A stretch of 64,000 nucleotides of DNA, taken from contig JACRBG010000002.1 in NCBI GenBank assembly GCA_016234595.1, positions 124,001 through 188,000 of the forward strand. Direction: 5' to 3'. Position 1 is the first letter of the stretch, and every line of letters begins with the position of its first letter. This DNA comes from Chloroflexota bacterium (GTDB lineage: Bacteria; Chloroflexota; Anaerolineae; Aggregatilineales; J027). A model generated the notes under the pieces. It was not told the DNA's origin. It did not search any database and saw nothing but the letters and a program-made list of their open reading frames with translations. This document shows, in pieces, positions 44,014 to 50,485 of this stretch. A program made the position numbers and the translations under genes.

Positions 44014-45645
44014 ATGCAACCAAAACCTGTTCGCCCATTGCGCCCACAACCGCGTCCTGCGCAAAATCTAGTACCACAGCCACCTCAAAGGTATCCAATA
44101 CCTGCCTCGCCTGCTCGCCCAATGCCCAAACAAGCCCGTCCCTCCATTTTTGCCAATCGTAATTTTTGGCTGTTGGGCATGACGGGGATGGTGGGGTTAT
44201 TGGTGGTGATGTGCATGGTCTTGGCCTTAGGCGTTGGGGTGGTGTATGGCGGGGGCAAGATTTTGCCGGGAGTCAGTTCAGCCGGGGTTGATCTCGGCGG
44301 GAAATCGGAAACTGAGGCCATAACCACTATTCAATCGGCATGGCAAACTAATGGCATTCTGTTGCGAGATGGTGACCGGACGTGGCGAATAGACCCAACT
44401 ATACTAGGGATTGCGATTGATGCGCAGGCCACCGCGCGGGCTGCACAGGACTATGGACGATCAGATGGCGGGTTGGGGGCGGCGATTAAGGGCCTATTTG
44501 GGGCGGATGTCGCACCAGTCGTGGTGATTGACCCAGCCGTCACCCAAAAGGGATTGAATGATTTAGCGACTCAAATTAATTTACCTGCTCTGAATGCCGG
44601 CGTGCAATTGGTCAATGGGCAAGTACAACCAACCCCTGCCCAAGATGGTCGCATTTTGGATGTCAATGCGACCCTGATAGCGCTTCAGCAAACCCCCGGT
44701 CAAGTATTGGCCGACGGGGAGATTGAATTGGTCATGGCGGCGGTTTCCCCCACGATTACCGATTCCAGCGCGATGGTGACCCAAGCGACGGTGTTATTAA
44801 CCAGCCCGCTCAATATCAACGCCTATGATCCCATCACCAATCAATCCACTAATTGGAGCCTGCCACCTGAACAATGGGCTGGATTTTTGACAGCCGTATC
44901 TGACCCCAACAGCCCAACAGGTTTGACACTGAATATGGATGCGACCTTGTTGCAGGGCTTTTTGGAACAACAATCCGCCACCCTTGAACCAGATCGGTAT
45001 CTAAAAGTGGATGATGCCATTGCCGCTATTCAACAAGCTGTGGCTGTCATGCGAACCGACCCATTGGTACGTGTCTATCATCACGATACCCCATATACCG
45101 TGCAGCCGGGGGATACTTTTTCAAGCATCGCCTATGATTATGGTGTGCCCTATCCTTGGATTCAGGCGGCCAATCCGGGTGTGCCGGATGCTTTAAGTGT
45201 TGGGCAAACTCTGACCATCCCATCCTTGGATGAATTTTTGCCCCTACCTATTGTGCCAAATAAACGCATTGTGGTCGGTATCAGCCAGCAGCATGTATGG
45301 GTCTATGAAAATGGTCAGGTCATTTGGGATTGGGTTGCCAGCACGGGTATTTCTAGCAGCCCCACTTCACCGGGGATTTTCCAAATCCAATCGCATGAAG
45401 AAGATGCTTATGCTGGGAATTGGAATTTGTGGATGCCCCATTTTATGGGGGTCTATCGGCCTGTCCCGAGTTCCGATTTTATGAATGGCTTTCATGGCTT
45501 CCCTACACGCGGTTCCTCACAATTATTGTGGACAGGCGACTTAGGCCATCCCGTCACCTATGGCTGTATCTTGGTCAGTTCAGACAACGCGGCTTTGCTG
45601 TATGACTGGGCCGAAGCAGGGGTGGTCGTCGAGATTCAACGATAA
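44014..45645 (+). CDS. L,D-transpeptidase with peptidoglycan-binding and LysM domains
   Basis: The protein has 543 residues. A Pro-rich cytoplasmic lead is followed by a membrane helix (about 53-80). Then come a VanW-associated peptidoglycan-binding-type region (about 85-350; GVDLGGKSETEA), a LysM domain (about 360-404; YTVQPGDTFSSIAYDYGV) and a YkuD catalytic domain (about 418-543). Such enzymes form 3-3 cross-links or attach proteins to peptidoglycan. His494 (GFHGF) and Cys518 can be placed, but the usual S/T-H-G-C reads TYGC, with Tyr516 in place of His. The protein should act outside the membrane. Confidence 0.9.
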   Translation: MQPKPVRPLRPQPRPAQNLVPQPPQRYPIPASPARPMPKQARPSIFANRNFWLLGMTGMVGLLVVMCMVLALGVGVVYGGGKILPGVSSAGVDLGGKSETEAITTIQSAWQTNGILLRDGDRTWRIDPTILGIAIDAQATARAAQDYGRSDGGLGAAIKGLFGADVAPVVVIDPAVTQKGLNDLATQINLPALNAGVQLVNGQVQPTPAQDGRILDVNATLIALQQTPGQVLADGEIELVMAAVSPTITDSSAMVTQATVLLTSPLNINAYDPITNQSTNWSLPPEQWAGFLTAVSDPNSPTGLTLNMDATLLQGFLEQQSATLEPDRYLKVDDAIAAIQQAVAVMRTDPLVRVYHHDTPYTVQPGDTFSSIAYDYGVPYPWIQAANPGVPDALSVGQTLTIPSLDEFLPLPIVPNKRIVVGISQQHVWVYENGQVIWDWVASTGISSSPTSPGIFQIQSHEEDAYAGNWNLWMPHFMGVYRPVPSSDFMNGFHGFPTRGSSQLLWTGDLGHPVTYGCILVSSDNAALLYDWAEAGVVVEIQR

Positions 45646-45684
45646 TTTTCCCTCTGCCTTGCCACTCGCTATCTCAAGGCTGGC

Positions 45685-45727
45685 TGTTATAATTACACAA
45701 CTACGAGTCAAAACCAGTGTTATAACA
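45685..45727 (+). promoter_or_regulatory. Extended -10 promoter and palindromic element before the DUF951 gene
   Basis: TGTTATAAT (45685-45693) is a perfect extended -10. TGTTATAACA (45718-45727) downstream is an exact 10-bp palindrome that repeats the same eight bases in inverted form. The second element would lie in the early transcribed region, where a repressor could block initiation. Confidence 0.5.
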
Positions 45728-45758
45728 ATTCAAAGTATAGTGAGTGGTGGGCAGCAAA

Positions 45759-45965
45759 ATGCCCCTAGAAATTCAAATTGGCGACATCGTGCAGATGAAA
45801 AAGGGCCACCCCTGCGGCGAAAATCGCTGGCTGATTTATCGAGTTGGGGCGGATATTGGTCTACGTTGTACCAAATGTGACCGTCGGCAACTGATGCCCC
45901 GCAGCAAATTTGAAAAGGCGTTTAAACGTAAGTTGGAAGCGCCCAAAATTGAACCAAGCGAATGA
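45759..45965 (+). CDS. DUF951 family small protein
   Basis: The protein has 68 residues, normal for the family. The start MPLEIQIGDIVQMKKGHPCG and the later ADIGLRCTKCDRRQLMPRSKFEKAFK match DUF951, with one Cys plus a CxxC that could bind zinc. The function is unknown; the fold is a small beta barrel. The ATG at 45759 gives the family start; GTG codons 12-15 bases earlier would add residues. The next gene starts 19 bases after its stop. Confidence 0.9.
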   Translation: MPLEIQIGDIVQMKKGHPCGENRWLIYRVGADIGLRCTKCDRRQLMPRSKFEKAFKRKLEAPKIEPSE

Positions 45966-45984
45966 GGCGTTGTTAGAAGAGTCC

Positions 45985-47223
45985 ATGCCCACAACCCAAT
46001 CCCCCCGCCGAATTTTATTGCTCATGTCAGATACTGGTGGCGGTCATCGTGCCGCAGCCACAGCGATTCAGGCAGCTTTAGAGAATCGTTATCCCGGCGC
46101 ATACACATTCGATATGGTAGATGCTTTCCGTTATTACACCCCCACCCCCTTTAAACATATGCCACGTTTATATCCACTATGGGTTAATCATGCGCGGTCT
46201 TCATGGGGCACAGGCTATCGTATTTCGGATGGGCCACATCGCTCCAAATTAGTCATGGGTAGTTTTTATGTCAGTTGGCGACGGGGCTTTCGGCGCCTTT
46301 TTGATGAACATCCGGCAGATTTAGTGGTTTGTGTACACTCCCTGTTTAATCACAACGCCATGCGGGTGTTGCAGGATTGGCCCACCCGCCCAAGATTTGT
46401 TACAGTGGTCACCGATTTAGTTTCGACCCACGCCTTTTGGTACAACAACAAAGTGGATTTATGCCTTGTTCCCACCCAGACAGCCTATGAGCGCGGTTTG
46501 AGATACAAAATGCAGCCCGAAAAGATGAAAATCACAGGTCTGCCTGTTCATCCCGATTTTGTAGCGGGGTTGACCGACAAACAACAAGCGCGTGAGGAAT
46601 TGGGTTGGGATGTTAAGAAATTGACCGTATTGCTTGTCAGCGGTGGCGATGCAATGGGGCCACTCTTTAAAACGGCCCGCGCAATTAACGATCAAAAATT
46701 AGATATTCAGTTAGTAATTATTGCCGGACGGAATGCCCCGCTTAAAGCAAAACTGGAAGGCTGTGACTGGAATCAGACGACCCATATCTATCCATTTACC
46801 GAGAAGATGGCTCAAATGATGTCGGGTGCTGATATATTGGTGACCAAAGCTGGCCCCGCGACTATTTCCGAAGCATTTGTGGCAGGCATCCCTATGATTC
46901 TTAGTGGACATGTCCCCGGTCAAGAAGACGGCAATGTACGCTATGTGATCGAGAGTGGAGCAGGGGTCTATGCACCCGGCCCCACTCGGGTAGCCGAGGT
47001 ACTGGCCGAGTGGGTTAGTCGCCCTCCAGATTTCCGCCAGCGTTACGCCGATGCAGCCAAGCAGATTGGCAGCACGGATGCTGCTTCCCAAATCGCGGAT
47101 GAAATTCATGGGGTTGCCCAAGCCGCTCAAATAGTGGTGCATCACCCCCGTCGTTCACCCCGATCATTATTGTCTCATCGCCTACGCCCGAATATAGCTC
47201 GTCCACGTGGTGGGGCGTTATAA
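45985..47223 (+). CDS. MGDG-synthase-like glycosyltransferase (GT28)
   Basis: The protein has 412 residues from the ATG at 45985; an in-frame ATG 75 bases upstream overlaps the DUF951 gene. N-terminal ILLLMSDTGGGHRAAATAIQAAL and VDAFRYYTPTPFKHMP are typical of monogalactosyldiacylglycerol synthases and the processive UgtP type. The C-terminal half has VSGGDAMGPL and TKAGPATISEAFVAGIPMILSG for the nucleotide-sugar site. It probably adds a hexose to diacylglycerol at the inner membrane face. Glycolipids are common in Chloroflexota. The C-terminus ends in a basic tail (HHPRRSPRSLL). Confidence 0.88.
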   Translation: MPTTQSPRRILLLMSDTGGGHRAAATAIQAALENRYPGAYTFDMVDAFRYYTPTPFKHMPRLYPLWVNHARSSWGTGYRISDGPHRSKLVMGSFYVSWRRGFRRLFDEHPADLVVCVHSLFNHNAMRVLQDWPTRPRFVTVVTDLVSTHAFWYNNKVDLCLVPTQTAYERGLRYKMQPEKMKITGLPVHPDFVAGLTDKQQAREELGWDVKKLTVLLVSGGDAMGPLFKTARAINDQKLDIQLVIIAGRNAPLKAKLEGCDWNQTTHIYPFTEKMAQMMSGADILVTKAGPATISEAFVAGIPMILSGHVPGQEDGNVRYVIESGAGVYAPGPTRVAEVLAEWVSRPPDFRQRYADAAKQIGSTDAASQIADEIHGVAQAAQIVVHHPRRSPRSLLSHRLRPNIARPRGGAL

Positions 47224-47261
47224 TTTCATCTAGACCTCGCCTTATCCTCAATTTTTAGCAA

Positions 47262-47306
47262 GCCGTTATTGCCCAAACATGACTTTTGGGTGATAAACGG
47301 CATTTT
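47262..47306 (+). terminator. Terminator after the MGDG-synthase-like gene
   Basis: GCCGTT-AT-CCCAAA pairs with TTTGGG-AT-AACGGC in a long imperfect stem (about 15 pairs, one bulge) and is followed by ATTTTTC. It lies 38 bases after the stop. Confidence 0.8.
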
Positions 47307-47330
47307 TCATTTGCAAACTCAATATAATTA

Positions 47331-47359
47331 TTGACTTTCCAAAACGAACCGAATATTAT
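47331..47359 (+). promoter_or_regulatory. Promoter of the DUF2089/DUF4097 gene cluster
   Basis: TTGACT (47331-47336), exactly 17 bases and TATTAT (47354-47359): 10 of 12 consensus positions. A leader of about 80 bases follows, containing the dyad CTGAA-N6-TTCAG at 47402-47417. Confidence 0.7.
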
Positions 47360-47401
47360 TTTAAGTAGACATCAAATTTCATAAGGTGTAATTCAATATC
47401 T

Positions 47402-47417
47402 CTGAAGAAAATTTCAG
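47402..47417. promoter_or_regulatory. CTGAA dyad in the leader of the DUF2089 gene
   Basis: CTGAAGAAAATTTCAG is a dyad lying 29 bases before the start codon. A 16-base sequence differing at only two positions forms the core of the large inverted repeat at 58552-58586. Function unknown; possibly a protein-binding site. Confidence 0.3.
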
Positions 47418-47445
47418 CGAGATAAAAATGGAGGTTCACCGGGGA

Positions 47446-47832
47446 ATGTATCATCCAATTTTGACCCACTGCCCCGTTTGTAATGGGCCGTTGATTGTTA
47501 AGCAACTGCACTGCGAGAATTGCGACATCAACATTGAAGGCCGTTTTGAAGTCAGTGGTTTGGCATCGTTAAATGCCCAACAACTAGAATTTGTAGAAGT
47601 ATTTTTGCGCTGTGAAGGCAAAATCAATCGTGTCGAAAAAGAACTAGGCATTTCCTACCCAACGGTGCGTAGCCGCCTACACGACATTATCCGTTCGATG
47701 GGTTATGAACCCGCGTTGGAGATTGAAGCTGATGAAGCCAATCGCACCCGCCTCCAAGTATTAGAAGATTTGTCGTCGGGGAGTATTACCACCGAAGAAG
47801 CAATCACCATGTTGCGTAAGGGCAACCCATAA
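47446..47832 (+). CDS. DUF2089 protein: zinc ribbon, helix-turn-helix and SHOCT-like tail
   Basis: The protein has 128 residues from the second ATG, placed after GGAGG. The zinc ribbon has CPVCNG and CENCDI (four Cys). A winged/helix-turn-helix part follows (LEFVEVFLRCEGKINRVEKELGISYPTVRSRLHDII), then a C-terminal SHOCT-like helical pair (RLQVLEDLSSGSITTEEAITMLRKG). DUF2089 proteins look like transcription regulators and in Bacillota often sit next to DUF4097/YvlB-type genes, as here. It is first in the cluster behind a good promoter, so it may control the cluster; this is inference. Confidence 0.9.
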   Translation: MYHPILTHCPVCNGPLIVKQLHCENCDINIEGRFEVSGLASLNAQQLEFVEVFLRCEGKINRVEKELGISYPTVRSRLHDIIRSMGYEPALEIEADEANRTRLQVLEDLSSGSITTEEAITMLRKGNP

Positions 47833-47905
47833 AAATCTTAGGGCTGATTTTATAAGAGATGGTTTGTCAAATCGTTAATTCGCACGAGTGAAAGGGAGAA
47901 ATGGC

Positions 47906-49270
47906 ATGGCACGGATCGAGCAAACAGGCGCAATTACTGAGATTATCTTTGAGCAAATTGGGGGCGATCTGGTCATTCAGGGTCACAGTGGTCTCGGTTT
48001 CCAAATTGATGGAGATGACCCTGAGATTCACCAAAATGAGGCAGGGGCCGTTTATATTAGCTGCGGTGGTGATTGCACAGCAGCGGTTCCCGATGGCGTC
48101 TCAGTAAAAGCATTGTCGGTAGGTGGCGATGCCAAAGTGACCCGTATCACAGGCGAAGTGCTGCTCCATGAAGTCGGCGGCGATTTAGTAATCCGGCATA
48201 TCACAGGCAAGGTCACACTTGGTAGTATCGGCGGTGATTTGAGCATCCGGCATATCACGGGTATGCTCACTATTGGCAGTATCGGCAGCGACCTTGATTT
48301 GAAGCACTGTGTTGGTGAAATTTTGGTGTCGAGTGTTGGCTCCGACGTTGAATTCAAAAACATCAATGGCAATCTCATGGTGGAAAATGTTGGCTCCGAC
48401 TTGATCGTGCAGAGTGTGAATGGCGATTTGAAGGTGGAAGAGGTTGGTTCGGATTTAAGCATCACCGACTTGAACGGGTCATGCTATTGCCCTTCCGTTA
48501 AATCCGACATTGCTCTGTCGTTGCTATTTGACCCTGAAAAGACCTATCTGTTTGGGGCGGATGGCGATATTGTCTGCTCAGTTGGCCCCAGCACCCGTGC
48601 TCGATTTGTTTTGCCGAGTGATGTCGAAGTCGAATATGAGGATATTGAAGACGCGGCTTATCAACGCGATTCCAGTGGTCAAATTGTGCTGGTAGGCGAT
48701 GGCGGGGCCGAAATTCAAATCACTGAAGCCCGTTCATTCAATCTCGTGCCACAAGAGCGCGGCAATAAACGCGGTTTCAATGTTGATTTTGAGATGGATT
48801 TTGACGACGATATTGATGCCATGGTCAACAATATCGAAAGTACCATCAACCAAAGCCTGCGTGGACTCGGGGAACGGATTGAGCAGCAAACCCAGCAAGT
48901 CGTTAATGCGGCCACGGGTTTTACAACTGGCTTTTTTACCAACAGCAAAGACTGGAGCGCCAAAGCGGAGGCGATGGCTCGTCGCGCTCGTGAACAGGCC
49001 GAACGTGCCCGTGAACAGGCGGAGCGCTTGCAAGAACGTGCCCAACGTCGCCAAGAACGTTTTGCCGAGCAAGCCCGTGACCGTCAGGACCGTTTCCAAC
49101 AGCAACAACGTACCGAGGAGCGCGGCGGTCAACGAGCCAACAAACGCGGTGGCGAATGGGAACCTGTCTCCCAAGAAGAACGTCTCGTCATTTTACAGAT
49201 GCTTCAAACTGGCGCAATTAATGTTGACCAAGCTGAAGCCCTACTCAAAACACTGGAAGGCGATAAGTAA
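47906..49270 (+). CDS. DUF4097-type 18-residue repeat protein with coiled coil and C-terminal SHOCT-like domain
   Basis: The protein has 454 residues. AAGGGAG lies seven bases before the ATG. There is no signal peptide or membrane helix. Residues 73-200 consist of units with a strict 18-residue period, each starting GGD or GSD (73, 91, 109, 127, 145, 163, 181, then KSD 199), which should form a beta-helix. A long Arg/Glu/Gln-rich helix (about 345-405) is followed by a final SHOCT-like module, QEERLVILQMLQTGAINVDQAEALLKTL. DUF4097 repeat proteins include LiaX, a sensor of membrane-active antibiotics in enterococci. Here the helical module is at the C-terminus, and the protein is expected in the cytoplasm. 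Confidence 0.85.
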   Translation: MARIEQTGAITEIIFEQIGGDLVIQGHSGLGFQIDGDDPEIHQNEAGAVYISCGGDCTAAVPDGVSVKALSVGGDAKVTRITGEVLLHEVGGDLVIRHITGKVTLGSIGGDLSIRHITGMLTIGSIGSDLDLKHCVGEILVSSVGSDVEFKNINGNLMVENVGSDLIVQSVNGDLKVEEVGSDLSITDLNGSCYCPSVKSDIALSLLFDPEKTYLFGADGDIVCSVGPSTRARFVLPSDVEVEYEDIEDAAYQRDSSGQIVLVGDGGAEIQITEARSFNLVPQERGNKRGFNVDFEMDFDDDIDAMVNNIESTINQSLRGLGERIEQQTQQVVNAATGFTTGFFTNSKDWSAKAEAMARRAREQAERAREQAERLQERAQRRQERFAEQARDRQDRFQQQQRTEERGGQRANKRGGEWEPVSQEERLVILQMLQTGAINVDQAEALLKTLEGDK

Positions 49271-49272
49271 TT

Positions 49273-50295
49273 ATGTCGGCTGCGGCGCTATCTCCCAATA
49301 AAAGTCAGGCTCAAGCGCGTACTGTTGGGTTACGTCCGGTACGTCTGCGCCAAGATTTAGGCGCAGTAGCTGATTTAATTGAACTCGCCTTTGGCCCAAC
49401 GATGGATGCGGGGGGACGGGCTGCTGTGCGCGAGATGCGTACTCTCAGTCGCTCTGGCCCCATTCTGTGGTTCATCGCTGGGTTAGATAGCGCTGTGCAA
49501 GCCTTGATGCGCGGTTTTGTGTGGATTGACCCCAATACAGGTCGGCTGATTGGCAATGTTTCGATTTATCCAGCAGGCTATGACAATTTGTGGGTGATTG
49601 CGAATGTGGCTGTCCATCCCGATTTTCGGCGGCGCGGTATTGCCGAAGAAATGATGCGGGCCTCGCTGGATTTTGCAAACGAGCAAAAAGCCTCAGCCGT
49701 GACCCTGCAAGTAGAAGCGGATAATGATAGTGCCCAGCGCCTCTATCAAAAATTGGGGTTTAGCACTCTACGTGGCTTTACACGCTGGCGTCGGCATCCT
49801 TACATTGACCCACCCCCACCTTTGACCCAGATGCCCAACATCACCTATTTGACTAGTCGTGAATGGCGGGCGGAATTGGCGCTGGCGGAACAATTACGCC
49901 CCGATAGCCGAGGCGGTATGACGTGGTTGCATCCCACTCAACCGCGCGAATTTCGCCCAACTTTTTCGTTTGGGCAGATTTTTGGGATGCGTCGGTTAGA
50001 GCGCTGGGTCGTGCGTGATCCTCAAAACGACCAGCATTTGTTGGCAACGCTGCGCACCGACAGCCGTTTTGGTTCGACCTATACGCGCACTGATTTATTG
50101 GTTGCGCCGGAATATCAAGGCGAATTGGAATGGCCGCTGTTGAATTTCGCTATTCGGTATGCTTCCGATCAGCGACGGGGACTTTTAATCGAGCATCCGT
50201 CGGATGATGAAAACGCCACCCTCGCCTTTGATGAGAACCGTTTTGAACCTGTGCGCCGTCTTATTCACATGCTGTGGACGCCAGCCCAAAAATGA
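49273..50295 (+). CDS. GNAT-family N-acetyltransferase
   Basis: The protein has 340 residues. The GNAT core in the first half has NVAVHPDFRRRGIAEEMM (acetyl-CoA loop) and VEADNDSAQRLYQKLGF. The second half (about 170-340) looks like a second, degenerate GNAT unit (LRTDSRFGSTYTRTDLLV, then LLNFAIRYASDQRRGLL). The acceptor is unknown. The start follows the DUF4097 gene by two bases, so the two are translated together. Confidence 0.88.
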   Translation: MSAAALSPNKSQAQARTVGLRPVRLRQDLGAVADLIELAFGPTMDAGGRAAVREMRTLSRSGPILWFIAGLDSAVQALMRGFVWIDPNTGRLIGNVSIYPAGYDNLWVIANVAVHPDFRRRGIAEEMMRASLDFANEQKASAVTLQVEADNDSAQRLYQKLGFSTLRGFTRWRRHPYIDPPPPLTQMPNITYLTSREWRAELALAEQLRPDSRGGMTWLHPTQPREFRPTFSFGQIFGMRRLERWVVRDPQNDQHLLATLRTDSRFGSTYTRTDLLVAPEYQGELEWPLLNFAIRYASDQRRGLLIEHPSDDENATLAFDENRFEPVRRLIHMLWTPAQK

Positions 50296-50310
50296 TGCTG
50301 GGGTGTGGTG

Positions 50311-50475
50311 ATGGACATTCACTTTGAAGCAGAACCCACCGAGGCCGATTTTGGATTTATCCACGAGCAATCAGTGGCTTCAATCGTGGCGAAATATGAT
50401 GATTCCATTCCTAATTTTTTAGCAGGCCGCACCCCTTCTTATCTATTGAAATCAAACTTGAACGGCGCGGCATAA
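50311..50475 (+). CDS. Short ORF between the GNAT and GT39-type genes
   Basis: An ATG-started ORF of 54 residues begins MDIHFEAEPTEADFGFIHEQ and ends NLNGAA. It fills the gap between two genes of the cluster and ends 10 bases before the next ATG. Codon use looks normal. It has no family that I recognise and could be a small protein or a remnant. Confidence 0.45.
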   Translation: MDIHFEAEPTEADFGFIHEQSVASIVAKYDDSIPNFLAGRTPSYLLKSNLNGAA

Positions 50476-50485
50476 GGATATGAAA

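Noticed and set aside
45910-45984. Upstream ATG for the MGDG-synthase-like gene
   Set aside because: It would overlap the DUF951 gene by 56 bases and add a basic non-conserved lead. The ATG at 45985 lies 20 bases after the DUF951 stop.
48052-48465. Minus-strand frame opposite the 18-residue repeat region
   Set aside because: It only mirrors the repeats (Ser/Pro/Thr pattern). The plus strand has ribosome site, family match and operon context.
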